Origin: Acidovorax delafieldii
GTDB lineage: Bacteria; Pseudomonadota; Gammaproteobacteria; Burkholderiales; Burkholderiaceae_C
Assembly (NCBI GenBank): GCA_002377855.1
Contig: DFQQ01000041.1
Span: forward strand, 1-64,000
Direction of reading: 5' to 3'
Length of the DNA: 64,000 nucleotides
Shown here: positions 53,913 to 62,185 of the stretch, piece by piece
How positions within the stretch are numbered: position 1 is the stretch's first letter
How the letters are laid out: every line of letters starts with the position of its first letter
The notes under the pieces: generated by a model
Seen by the model: the letters and a program-made list of their open reading frames with translations, nothing else
Databases searched by the model: none
What the model was told of the DNA's origin: nothing
Position numbers and translations under genes: made by a program

Positions 53913-55729
53913 CACAGAGTCCCCAGGTGAAAGCGTGTGCGCAGCAGCTGCTGAAAGCGCTTGACCACACCCAACGCATCCTTGAGCAGGTCCCGATCGA
54001 GGCTGCTGAGCTGCTGTACCACCACTGTGCCGCTTACCGGCCGCGCCTGTTCCTGTTCGGCAAGGCCCGCCTTCAGCTTGAGCGCCATGAACACGTGCAG
54101 CGCCTCGGCCAGGTCTTCCCCTTCGCCCGGCGACAGTGCCCCCAGGCCCACCAGTGCCTGCACGCGCGCAGCGGTGGACGTTGCCCGGACCTGGTGCGTC
54201 AGCGCCAGGCTGCGCACGCCATGTACCAGCGGGAAAAGCCCCGCCTTTTTCAGGTGCAGCGGCGGCGGGGCTTCCCCCAGCGAAAACAGCTTGCTGAGCC
54301 AGCCCGCGTGGGCCTCGAACGCATCGATGGCCGCCGCAAAGCGCCCCAGCAGCGCATCGTTGTCGGTCGCCAACTGGTGCAGGCTGTCGCTCACCTGGGC
54401 CAACAGCGCCGCATCGCCGGCCACAGCGTGTGCATCCATGAAGATGGCCAGGTGCATGAGGTTGTCCCCGCCGGGCTGCCACACCCAATCGCGCAGCGTG
54501 GCGGCAAAGTCTTGCGCAGTGCGCCGCCACGCCGGGTTGCTGAGCATGATGCCGCCAGGGCATGGCGGGTAGCCGAACACGCCCAGTGCCGCAGAAAAGC
54601 GCTCGCAGATGGCAGGCAGATCAGCGGGCGGTTCGTAGCCGTCGCGCAGGATGAGGCCGTTGTCCTGGTCGGTCTTGAGCAGTTGCTCGCCCCGGCCTTC
54701 ACTGCCCATCACGAACAGGCAGCTGTTGGCCACCAGGTCGGGCGGTGCAATGAGCTGCCAGGCCCGCTCAAACAGGCGGGCGTTGAGCTGTTGCACGAGC
54801 CGCGCAATCAGCTCCACCCGCGAGCCACTGCGAAACAGCAATGCGATCACCTTGGTGATCTGCGCTGCGGCAGAGGCCAGGCTCTCCAGGTCACGCGCCT
54901 GCTCGATCTGCAAGGTCACGATGTGCGACTGGTTGGAGAGGTAGCTGAGCAAATCCAGCGCCTCCAGCACGCCCAGCATCTGGCCGCACTCTTCCACCAC
55001 CAGGCGGTGGATACGGTGGCGCAGCATGGTGGCCATGGCGTCGCCCAGCAGCTCGGTCGAGCGGATTTCGATCAGCGGGTAGCGTGCCCAGTCGCCCACC
55101 GGCATGGTCTGCAGGGGCCGCCCGTCCAGAATGGCCTGCTGCAGCAACGTACGGCTGAAAATGCCCTTGCGCCCGCCCACCGCGTCCAGCACCACCACGC
55201 TGGAGGTGCGCTGCTCGCGCATCAGCCGCACCACGCTCAGGATGTCAGTCGCCGCATCGACGCTGTGCACCGGGCGCAAAAAGGCTTCGCCCACGCGCGA
55301 GAGGCTCAGCGACGGCAGCTCGCGCGGCTGCTGGCGTTCTGCCAGCACGCTGAGCTTGTGGCCCAGGTCAGAAAACAGCAGTGCGCCAAACGTGGCGTTG
55401 CTGGCAATCAGCTCTATCACCGTCTGCCGCGCCAGCTGGTATGCCACCACTTCTTGCGCCGCCACAAAGCGGCTGCTGACGCGCCCGGCCACCAGGCTGC
55501 GTCCATCAAAGCAATCGTCCGGCCCCAGCGTGGCCACCACCTCGCCCTCGTCCATCTGCTGCACGTAGCCTTTGACGATGACGAACAGGTGCGACGGCGT
55601 GGCGCCGGGCTCCAAGATCACGGCCTGCTGCGGGAAGTAGGCGATGTCCACACTGCCGCGCACCTGGCGCCGCTCGTCCGGGTCCAGGCAGTCGAACGGT
55701 GACAACGAAAACGGGAATGCGTTGGGCAT
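53912..55729 (-). CDS. Cyclic-nucleotide-binding, CBS and DUF294 nucleotidyltransferase protein
   Basis: 605 residues: a cNMP-binding-like beta barrel (about 15-125), a CBS pair (about 150-270, e.g. SSVVVLDAVGGRKGIFSR and HRLVVEECGQMLGVLEAL), then a GlnD-like putative nucleotidyltransferase domain with GSEGRGEQLLKTDQDNGLIL and a helical DUF294 C-terminal domain. Similar proteins lie near actP and are thought to regulate acetate uptake, but the biochemical activity is unproven. Coupled to the exonuclease gene. Confidence 0.9.
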   Translation of the reverse strand: MPNAFPFSLSPFDCLDPDERRQVRGSVDIAYFPQQAVILEPGATPSHLFVIVKGYVQQMDEGEVVATLGPDDCFDGRSLVAGRVSSRFVAAQEVVAYQLARQTVIELIASNATFGALLFSDLGHKLSVLAERQQPRELPSLSLSRVGEAFLRPVHSVDAATDILSVVRLMREQRTSSVVVLDAVGGRKGIFSRTLLQQAILDGRPLQTMPVGDWARYPLIEIRSTELLGDAMATMLRHRIHRLVVEECGQMLGVLEALDLLSYLSNQSHIVTLQIEQARDLESLASAAAQITKVIALLFRSGSRVELIARLVQQLNARLFERAWQLIAPPDLVANSCLFVMGSEGRGEQLLKTDQDNGLILRDGYEPPADLPAICERFSAALGVFGYPPCPGGIMLSNPAWRRTAQDFAATLRDWVWQPGGDNLMHLAIFMDAHAVAGDAALLAQVSDSLHQLATDNDALLGRFAAAIDAFEAHAGWLSKLFSLGEAPPPLHLKKAGLFPLVHGVRSLALTHQVRATSTAARVQALVGLGALSPGEGEDLAEALHVFMALKLKAGLAEQEQARPVSGTVVVQQLSSLDRDLLKDALGVVKRFQQLLRTRFHLGTL

Positions 55730-55854
55730 GCGCAGCGGCCTCCATCGGAACGGGTCCGGATGCCCTCATTCCACCACTGCGCGCTTGCAGGGGGCTTGCA
55801 GTGGCATGGCTTTGCGCCATGCACGGCCCACACTGCACCGCGGACCAATTTAAA

Positions 55855-55917
55855 GAAAATCGGCCTCTAGCGCTTTATCAGAAAGCGCTATCAACTATTA
55901 AATCAATAGCAAATCAA
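55855..55917 (+). repeat. Two-hairpin repeat, copy G
   Basis: Perfect 9-bp TAGCGCTTT / AAAGCGCTA (55868-55876 / 55882-55890) and CTATT / AATAG (55895-55899 / 55905-55909) stems, then the AAATCAA tail. It supplies the TGA stop of the HCCA isomerase gene (55914-55916). Confidence 0.78.
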
Positions 55918-56573
55918 CCCTTGGTGGCAGGTGCCAACCCTGACGGCACCTGCGTCACCCCATCCCACTGCGGGCCATCGAACCAGTCGTCGCCCTCCAG
56001 ATAGGCGCGCAGCATGGGCAAGCCATCGAGCCCCCAGAACAGCTTGCCGTCCACCTCGAAGGCGGGCACACCAAACACCCCGGCGGCCTGGGCGGCTTCG
56101 GTGTTGGCGCGCAGCAGCGCCTTGGGTGCCTCGCTGTGCATGTCTTGCCCCGGGCGAATCTGCTCGCTCAGTTGCTCAGCCAGCACGCGCAGGCGCTCGA
56201 CATCCAGCGCGTCATGCCCGCCCTGCCACACATGGCGCAGCAATGCACCGGCCACAAAGCGGTTGATGCAGCCATCGTCACTGCAGGCCAGCGCCTGGCG
56301 CAGCAGGGGCAGCGGGTTGAACGGGTGGCGTGCCGGCATCTGCAGAGGCGTGCCTTGCGCGTGGCCCAGCCAGGTGACGTGGCGGTAGGTCCAGTCGCGC
56401 TTGGGGGCAATGCCTGCGGGCCCGGGGTTGGCGTGCTGTTGCAGCAACGCGCCCAGCAGCACGGGTTTGTAGGAAACGCTGTAGCTCAGCCCCTCCAGCG
56501 CATCGGGCAGGCGCTCGTACGCCAGCCAGGCATAGGGCGAAACAAAGTCCAGATAAAACGTGATGTGCTTCAT
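55914..56573 (-). CDS. 2-hydroxychromene-2-carboxylate isomerase (DsbA/GST-kappa-like)
   Basis: 219 residues. N-terminal ITFYLDFVSPYAWLAYERL is the typical start of the HCCA isomerase family, with Ser in the redox-position motif (SPYA). GVFGVPAFEVDGKLFWGLDG is the conserved C-terminal thioredoxin-fold segment. The family acts in naphthalene degradation or glutathione-dependent isomerisation; no aromatic-degradation genes are near, so the substrate is uncertain. Confidence 0.88.
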   Translation of the reverse strand: MKHITFYLDFVSPYAWLAYERLPDALEGLSYSVSYKPVLLGALLQQHANPGPAGIAPKRDWTYRHVTWLGHAQGTPLQMPARHPFNPLPLLRQALACSDDGCINRFVAGALLRHVWQGGHDALDVERLRVLAEQLSEQIRPGQDMHSEAPKALLRANTEAAQAAGVFGVPAFEVDGKLFWGLDGLPMLRAYLEGDDWFDGPQWDGVTQVPSGLAPATKG

Positions 56574-56623
56574 GGGCTGGGCTCCTGGGCTGCCAGAGGG
56601 CAGCGTTCTATCAACAAGGGAAA

Positions 56624-56887
56624 TCAGCTGGCCAGCGATTCGGGCACGTCGGCCCCGGCACGCTGCAGCAGCTGCACCCAGATGGCGCGCCGCTGCGCAC
56701 TGTCAGCGGCCGCCCAGGCGCGGATTTCATCGATGGTGCGGAAGCACCCCTCGCAGCGGCTGCGGTCTTCCGTCATGCGGCACACCGAGATGCAGGGCGA
56801 TGGCACCACCTCGTCAGAGTTTTCATCAAAATAGCCCGCTTCGCTCATCAAACGGGCGCGGGCTGCTATTGGTTCAGTAGCACTCAT
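56624..56887 (-). CDS. DUF1289 domain-containing protein
   Basis: 87 residues from the ATG at 56887, which overlaps the YbaK stop by 4 nt. The DUF1289 core is SPCISVCRMTEDRSRCEGCF, with four conserved cysteines likely binding a metal, followed by RTIDEIRAWAAADSAQRRAI. The N-terminal ~25 residues before the core appear to be encoded by a diverged two-hairpin repeat. Function unknown. Confidence 0.88.
   Translation of the reverse strand: MSATEPIAARARLMSEAGYFDENSDEVVPSPCISVCRMTEDRSRCEGCFRTIDEIRAWAAADSAQRRAIWVQLLQRAGADVPESLAS
56826..56884 (+). repeat. Two-hairpin repeat, diverged copy H, inside the DUF1289 gene
   Basis: AAAATAGCCCGCTTCGC, then GCGGGCTGCTATTGG and CAGTAGC keep the order and hairpin pattern of the family (GGGC stem, GCTAT/AtAGC stem), though divergence is high. 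It overlaps codons 2 to about 20 of the DUF1289 gene. Confidence 0.4.
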
Positions 56888-57411
56888 GCGGCACCTGCTC
56901 CACTGGCCTGGGGGGCGCTGGCCTGCACCACGTCCACCACGGGCGCACCCGTCAAACGCTGCAAATCGCTGGGGTGCAGCGGGAACACGCCGTTGGGGTG
57001 CCCGGCGGCGGCCCACACCACGTCAAAGCGCAGCAGGTCCTGGTCGATGAGGGTCACGGGGGGCGTGGCGTGGGCCACGGGCGAAACGCCGCCAATCGAA
57101 AAACCGGTGCGGCTTTTCACAAAATCTGCATCGGCACGGCCGACCTTGCCCACATGGGCTTCGACCTTCTTTTCATCCACGCGCCGGTCGCCCGAGGTGA
57201 CCACCAGCACAGCCACGTCGTCGCTTTTGCGGCGGAAGATGATGCTCTTGGCAATCTGCCCCACGTCAATGCCCAGGGCGTCCGCCGCTTCCTGCGCGGT
57301 GCGGGCGGAGTTGTCGAGCATGCGGGGCCCGTGCGGGTGCCCCTTTTCCTGCAGCGCTGCGGCCACGCGCTGCACGCCATCAGGCAGCGCGGTCAGTTCA
57401 CTTCCACACAT
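56884..57411 (-). CDS. YbaK/EbsC family aminoacyl-tRNA editing protein
   Basis: 175 residues from the ATG at 57411, for which AAGGA lies 9 nt upstream (an in-frame ATG at 57417 is too close to it). The YbaK fold shows ALGIDVGQIAKSIIFRR with the conserved Lys, VVTSGDRRVDEKKV, and FSIGGVSPVAH with the catalytic-site Gly. Relatives deacylate misacylated tRNA-Pro. It shares a run of close genes with DUF1289 and mvaB. Confidence 0.88.
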   Translation of the reverse strand: MCGSELTALPDGVQRVAAALQEKGHPHGPRMLDNSARTAQEAADALGIDVGQIAKSIIFRRKSDDVAVLVVTSGDRRVDEKKVEAHVGKVGRADADFVKSRTGFSIGGVSPVAHATPPVTLIDQDLLRFDVVWAAAGHPNGVFPLHPSDLQRLTGAPVVDVVQASAPQASGAGAA

Positions 57412-57440
57412 ACACATCCATCCTTGTTGCCCACTTGCGC

Positions 57441-58355
57441 TCAACCCGCACGCTTGGTCAGCAGTGCGTTGGCCACGCGGGAGTTGGGCTTGCGGTCCAG
57501 AAAGCCGCTAATGTAAGCGCCAGCGTCGATCAGTCGGTCCAGGTCTATGCCCGTTTCAATGCCCATGCCATGCAGCATGTAGACCACGTCTTCGGTCGCC
57601 ACGTTGCCGGTAGCGCCCTTGGCGTAAGGGCAACCGCCCAGCCCTGCCACGGACGACTGGAAGTTCCACACGCCCAGTTCCAGCGCGGCCAGCGTGTTGG
57701 ACAGCGCCTGGCCGTAGGTGTCGTGAAAGTGGCCTGACACATCGTCGATGCCAAAGTGCTGCAGCGTGGCTTGCAGCGCGCGCTGCACCTTGCGCGGCGT
57801 GCCCACGCCAATGGTGTCGGCCACATCCACGCGCTGCACGCCAATGCCCTTGAGCAGCCCGGCCAGGTAGGCCACGCGCTCGGGGGCGATGTCGCCTTCG
57901 TACGGGCAGCCCACGGTGCAGCTCATGGCGCCGCGCACCCGGATGCCCGCCGCGCGCGCGGCCTGCACCACGGGCGCAAAGCGCTCAATGCTCTCGGCAA
58001 TGCTGCAGTTGATGTTCTTCTGGCTGAAGGCTTCGCTGGCCGAACCGAACACCACGATCTCGTCGGGCCGGTCGGCCACGGCCGCCTCAAACCCCTTGAG
58101 GTTGGGCGTCAGCACCGAATACTGCACACCGGCCTGGCGCGCGATCCCGGCCATCACCTCATGGTTGTCGGCCATCTGCGGCACCCACTTGGGGCTGACG
58201 TAGCTGGTGACCTCGATCTCTTGCAGGCCGGCCTGCTGCAGGCGGTGCACCAGCTCGATCTTGACGGCCGCGGGTACGGGGGTCTTTTCGTTCTGCAGGC
58301 CGTCACGCGGGCCTACGTCAATGAGTTGAACGCGGGATGGGATGCTGCTGCTCAT
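57441..58355 (-). CDS. mvaB: Hydroxymethylglutaryl-CoA lyase
   Basis: 304 residues, a TIM-barrel HMGL-like enzyme splitting HMG-CoA to acetyl-CoA and acetoacetate, the last step of leucine degradation. Seen: IDVGPRDGLQNEK near the N-terminus, EVTSYVSPKWVPQMAD, FHDTYGQALSN with metal ligands, and GLGGCPYAKGATGNVATEDV with the catalytic Cys. Consistent with liuE/hmgL, given the carboxylase subunit and liuC-like gene upstream. Confidence 0.95.
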   Translation of the reverse strand: MSSSIPSRVQLIDVGPRDGLQNEKTPVPAAVKIELVHRLQQAGLQEIEVTSYVSPKWVPQMADNHEVMAGIARQAGVQYSVLTPNLKGFEAAVADRPDEIVVFGSASEAFSQKNINCSIAESIERFAPVVQAARAAGIRVRGAMSCTVGCPYEGDIAPERVAYLAGLLKGIGVQRVDVADTIGVGTPRKVQRALQATLQHFGIDDVSGHFHDTYGQALSNTLAALELGVWNFQSSVAGLGGCPYAKGATGNVATEDVVYMLHGMGIETGIDLDRLIDAGAYISGFLDRKPNSRVANALLTKRAG

Positions 58356-58396
58356 GAGAATCTGCTTTCGTCAAAAAAATGGGGCGCCTCGCGAAA

Positions 58397-58885
58397 TCAA
58401 TCTGGAGTGGCCTGGGCAGCGATGCTGCCCGCCCTGCGCCGCAAGCGCAGCAGCAGCCAGCCCGCCAGCACACCTACGCCGCTGAACAGCAGCATCACAC
58501 CGCCGCCCAGGACCTTGACGGCGGTGGAGCTGCCGATCTCGGCCCGCGAAGGGTCCTGGGCGTCGTAGCGCACTGTGACGCTTTCGCCGATGTCGTGCAC
58601 TGCACCGCCCTGCCGCGCAACGCTATCGGTAAAACGCTGCGTGCGCCCGTCGCTGGTGGCAAATTCAACGATGCTCTGGCGTGAAAGCCCGCGGCGGTGG
58701 GCGGGCCCGGTCATCACCTGGTGGTGCGCCACCACGCGGCCCGTGGCCGTGTGCGTGCCTCCCAGCATGCCCAGGCCCGAGGCCAGCATCCACGCCGCGC
58801 CCATCGCCGTCAGCGCGCTAGGGACCAGCAGGATCCAGCCCAGAAGGCCGAAGAAGCGTCGAACAGTAGCGCTGGAGATAGTCAT
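58397..58885 (-). CDS. DUF3592 membrane protein
   Basis: 162 residues: a long N-terminal hydrophobic region (LLGWILLVPSALTAMGAAWM), a soluble beta-rich loop with RRGLSRQSIVEFATSDGRTQ and GESVTVRYDAQDPSRAEI, and a C-terminal helix (GGGVMLLFSGVGVLAGWLLL). This is the standard DUF3592 layout. Function unknown. It is an intruder within the leucine-degradation run. Confidence 0.85.
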   Translation of the reverse strand: MTISSATVRRFFGLLGWILLVPSALTAMGAAWMLASGLGMLGGTHTATGRVVAHHQVMTGPAHRRGLSRQSIVEFATSDGRTQRFTDSVARQGGAVHDIGESVTVRYDAQDPSRAEIGSSTAVKVLGGGVMLLFSGVGVLAGWLLLRLRRRAGSIAAQATPD

Positions 58886-58957
58886 AGGGTTGCCATTTTG
58901 AATGCGCAGGTGCTGTTGTAGTGCTGGGGCGCGCCGGTGCGGAACGGCGCCGCGGCC

Positions 58958-59878
58958 TCAATACCCGCGCCCAGGGTTCACCACGCCCGCCACCGCCTCT
59001 CCCCGCTGCAGGGCCGCCATCTTGCCGGCGATCTGGGCGATGCTTTCGTCGCGCAGCGTGCGTGCCGAAGTGTGGGGCGTGATCGTGATGCGCGGGTGGT
59101 TCCAGAACGCGTGGCCTGCGGGCAGTGGCTCGGTGCGGAACACGTCGAGCGTGGCACCCGCGATGTGCCCGTTGTCGATCAAGGCCAGCAGGTCTTCCTC
59201 CACCAGGTGCGCGCCCCGCGCTACGTTGATGACATAGCCGCCACGCTGCAGGCGTGACAGGGTGTCGCCGTTGATGATGTCCTGCGTTTCGGGTGTGAGC
59301 GGCAGCAGGTTCACCAGCACGCGGCTGGCGCCCAAAAAATCGTTGAAGCCTTCGGCGCCATGGAAGGCGCGCACGCCATCCACCGCCTTGGGCGAGCGGC
59401 TCCACCCGTTCACCGGAAAATCGAAGTGTGCCAGCGCCCGGGCCACACGTTCGCCCAGCACGCCCAGGCCCATGACACCGACGGCAAAGTCGCTGCGCAG
59501 GCGCGGCTTGCGGTAGCCCCAGCGCCCGGCCGCCATGTCGGCCTCGTAGGCATCGAACTCGCGAAAGTGGCGGATGACGGCATGGCACACGTACTCGGCC
59601 ATCTGCACGGCCATGCCTGCATCATCCAGTCGCACCACCAGCGCGCCGGGTGGCAGGCGCAGCTTGAGCAACGCGTCCACACCCGCGCCGATGTTGAACA
59701 AGGCTTTGAGGCCCCGCTGTTCGTCCATGAACTGCTGGGGCGGCGCCCACACCACGGCGTAGTCCGCCTGGGGCGCGCCGGGTTCCCACACGGTGATGTC
59801 GGCGCCGGGCAGCGCGGCAGAGAGCCCCTGGAGCCAGGGTTCGGCCTTGGTGTCAGCGCAGCAAAATGTGATTCTCAT
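58958..59878 (-). CDS. ghrA: Glyoxylate/hydroxypyruvate reductase A
   Basis: 306 residues from the ATG at 59878 (MRITFCCADTKAEPWLQGL). A D-2-hydroxyacid dehydrogenase with VGVMGLGVLGERVARAL as the NAD(P)-binding loop, catalytic Arg in NVARGAHLVEEDLLAL, and His in NHPRITITPHTSA. GhrA-type by the AVVWAPPQQF and FNIGAGVDALL segments. It reduces glyoxylate and hydroxypyruvate. The frame is open to 59971 through the REP-like element, which is not coding. Confidence 0.92.
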   Translation of the reverse strand: MRITFCCADTKAEPWLQGLSAALPGADITVWEPGAPQADYAVVWAPPQQFMDEQRGLKALFNIGAGVDALLKLRLPPGALVVRLDDAGMAVQMAEYVCHAVIRHFREFDAYEADMAAGRWGYRKPRLRSDFAVGVMGLGVLGERVARALAHFDFPVNGWSRSPKAVDGVRAFHGAEGFNDFLGASRVLVNLLPLTPETQDIINGDTLSRLQRGGYVINVARGAHLVEEDLLALIDNGHIAGATLDVFRTEPLPAGHAFWNHPRITITPHTSARTLRDESIAQIAGKMAALQRGEAVAGVVNPGRGY

Positions 59879-59930
59879 GGCGGCCAAGGGTAACGGGATT
59901 GCGCGCGGCGCGCTGTCGTGTGGTGCATGT

Positions 59931-60003
59931 CCCGTTCGCGCTGAGCCTGTCGAAGGGCTGCCCCGGAACACGCCCTGGCTTGGACAGGCTCAGCCCGAAC
60001 GGT
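59931..60003. repeat. REP-like palindromic element
   Basis: Inverted arms GTTCGCGCTGAGCCTGTC (59934-59951) and GACAGGCTCAGCCCGAAC (59983-60000), matching except for two positions, around a 31-nt centre. Same family as the element inside uvrA. Confidence 0.85.
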
Positions 60004-60042
60004 AGGTGTGGAAACCCTGCCGCAGCAGGGAGCGAGTGTCCA

Positions 60043-62070
60043 TCAAGCCTTTTCCGCCACCACCAGCTTGAGCAGCTCCGCGCCTTCGGTGACCTGATCG
60101 CCGGGCGCGTACAGCAGCTCCTGCACCACGCCGTCGGCCGGGGCGGCAATGGTGTGCTCCATCTTCATGGCCTCCATCACGGCGAGGGGCTGACCCTTGG
60201 TGACGGTGTCGCCCGCCTTCACGGCAAACGAGACGACCTTGCCCGGCATGGGGGCCGTCAAGCGCCCTCCCTCTGCCGCTGCCTCGCCAGCGTGGGCCAG
60301 CAGGTCGATGGCGGTGATCTGCGTGGCACCCAGCGGGGTAAATACATGGTCCACCTCGCCCTGCGCATAGACCGCGGCTCGGGTGCGCTGGCCGGCGAAC
60401 TGCAGCTCAATGCCGTGTGCGCCAACGCTGAACACCAGCGGGCCTGCGACCTGCGCAGCGCCCTCACCCACTGCCAGGTTCAGGCTGCCGCCACGTTCGT
60501 AGGTCAGCAGCGCCTTAGCGTGCTCGCCACCAAACTCGAACTCGAAGCGTCGCTGCACCACACCATGAGTATGAAAGCCGTCGCGGCGGCTGAACGGGTC
60601 CACGCCTTCGCTGGCGCGTTCGTGCAGCAGCGTCTGCGCGACAGCGGCTGCAGCAGCCAGTGGCAGGCCCACGGGCTCCTGGTGGAACAACACAGCCTGC
60701 TCGCGCGGGATGAGTGCCGTATCAAGCTGGGCGCGGGCGAACGCATCAGTGCGCGCCACGCGGCGCAAAAACTGCACATTGGTGGCCAGCCCCACGATGT
60801 GGGTCTGCGCCAGCGCTTCATCCAGCCGCGCCAGCGCTTGCTCGCGCGTGTCGCCGTGCACGATGAGCTTGGCCACCATGGAGTCGTAGAACGGGCTGAT
60901 CGCATCGCCCTGGCGCACGCCGGAATCGACGCGGACCGAGCCCCTTTCAAAGGTGACGCACTCGGGCAGCGCGTAGACATTGAGCGAACCCGTCGCGGGC
61001 AGGAAGTTGTTGTCCGGGTTCTCGGCGCAGATGCGGGCTTCGATGGCATGGCCGGTGATGCGCAGGTCTTGCTGTTTCAAAGGCAGCGATTCACCCGAGG
61101 CCACGCGAAGCTGCCACTCCACCGAGTCCAGCCCGGTGATGGCTTCGGTCACCGGGTGCTCCACCTGCAGGCGGGTGTTCATCTCCATGAAGTAGAACTT
61201 CATCTGGTCGGGCCGCTCGTAGCCGCCCGGCTGCTCCACGATGAACTCCACCGTGCCGGCGCCCACATAGTTCACCGCCTTGGCGGCGGCCACGGCGGCT
61301 TCGCCCATCTGCTGGCGCAGCGTAGGCGTCATGCCGGGGGCCGGGGCTTCCTCCAGCACCTTCTGGTGGCGGCGTTGCACAGAGCAGTCGCGCTCAAACA
61401 GGTACACGCAGTTGCCGTGCGTGTCGCCAAACACCTGGATCTCGATATGGCGGGGGCGCTGCACGTACTTTTCGACCAGCACCGCGTCGTCGCCAAAGCT
61501 GTTGATGGCCTCGCGCTGGCACGACGCCAGCGCTGCGGCGAAGTCCTCGCTCTTGTCCACCGCGCGCATTCCCTTGCCGCCACCGCCCGCGCTGGCCTTG
61601 ATGAGCACGGGGTAGCCAATGCGGTCGGCCTCGCGCTGCAGCAGCGCCGGATCCTGGTCGCTGCCGTGGTAGCCGGGCACCAGTGGCACGCCCGCCTTTT
61701 CCATGAGCTGCTTGGACTCGGCCTTGAGGCCCATGTCCTTGATGGCCGAGGGTGGCGGGCCGATGAACACCAGGCCCGCTGCCGCGCAGGCGTGGGCAAA
61801 GTCTTCGTTCTCGGAGAGGAAGCCATAGCCCGGGTGAATGGCCTGTGCACCCGTGGCCTGGGCGGCTTCGATGATGCGCTCCCAGCGCAAGTAGCTGTCC
61901 TTGGGCGCGCTGCCGCCAATGTGCACGGCCTCGTCGCACACGGCCACGTGCTTGGCGTTGGCGTCGGCATCCGAATACACGGCGACGGTTTTGACTCCAA
62001 GGCGCTTGGCCGTGGCCGCTACGCGGCAGGCGATCTCGCCGCGGTTGGCGATCAGGATCTTCTTAAACAT
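60043..62070 (-). CDS. Acyl-CoA carboxylase alpha subunit (biotin carboxylase + BCCP), likely methylcrotonyl-CoA carboxylase
   Basis: 675 residues from the ATG at 62070 with GGAGG upstream. Biotin carboxylase domain (FKKILIANRGEIACRVAATA start; ATP-grasp KASAGGGGKGMRAV; EMNTRLQVEHPVTE) about residues 1-450, a middle BT-like domain, and a C-terminal biotinyl domain with EAMKMEHT (Lys biotinylated). The neighbouring LiuC-like hydratase and HMG-CoA lyase favour methylcrotonyl-CoA carboxylase (liuD/mccA), but acetyl- or propionyl-CoA carboxylase subunits look alike. The beta subunit (liuB) is not in the window and would be upstream beyond 64000. Confidence 0.93.
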   Translation of the reverse strand: MFKKILIANRGEIACRVAATAKRLGVKTVAVYSDADANAKHVAVCDEAVHIGGSAPKDSYLRWERIIEAAQATGAQAIHPGYGFLSENEDFAHACAAAGLVFIGPPPSAIKDMGLKAESKQLMEKAGVPLVPGYHGSDQDPALLQREADRIGYPVLIKASAGGGGKGMRAVDKSEDFAAALASCQREAINSFGDDAVLVEKYVQRPRHIEIQVFGDTHGNCVYLFERDCSVQRRHQKVLEEAPAPGMTPTLRQQMGEAAVAAAKAVNYVGAGTVEFIVEQPGGYERPDQMKFYFMEMNTRLQVEHPVTEAITGLDSVEWQLRVASGESLPLKQQDLRITGHAIEARICAENPDNNFLPATGSLNVYALPECVTFERGSVRVDSGVRQGDAISPFYDSMVAKLIVHGDTREQALARLDEALAQTHIVGLATNVQFLRRVARTDAFARAQLDTALIPREQAVLFHQEPVGLPLAAAAAVAQTLLHERASEGVDPFSRRDGFHTHGVVQRRFEFEFGGEHAKALLTYERGGSLNLAVGEGAAQVAGPLVFSVGAHGIELQFAGQRTRAAVYAQGEVDHVFTPLGATQITAIDLLAHAGEAAAEGGRLTAPMPGKVVSFAVKAGDTVTKGQPLAVMEAMKMEHTIAAPADGVVQELLYAPGDQVTEGAELLKLVVAEKA

Positions 62071-62185
62071 GGCGGCCTCCCGCGGCGAGATCGCTTGCGC
62101 ACGCTGCGCGCGCCACGCAATTTGCTGAAACACCCGCTACGCGGCTGTTTTCGCCACAGTTTGCAATCAGAATTTTTTTGAACAT
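62063..62185 (-). pseudogene. Degenerate duplicate of the carboxylase 5' end (40-codon frame)
   Basis: An ATG at 62185, overlapping the DUF4126 stop as TAATG, reads MFKKILIANCGENSRVAGVS, nearly repeating the start of the carboxylase alpha protein (MFKKILIANRGEIACRVA). The frame ends just after the real start at 62070. It looks like a partial tandem duplication, or a coupled leader frame. Confidence 0.6.

Noticed and set aside
59899..62181. 760-codon plus-strand frame opposite the carboxylase
   Set aside because: Antisense shadow; the minus-strand biotin carboxylase is certain.
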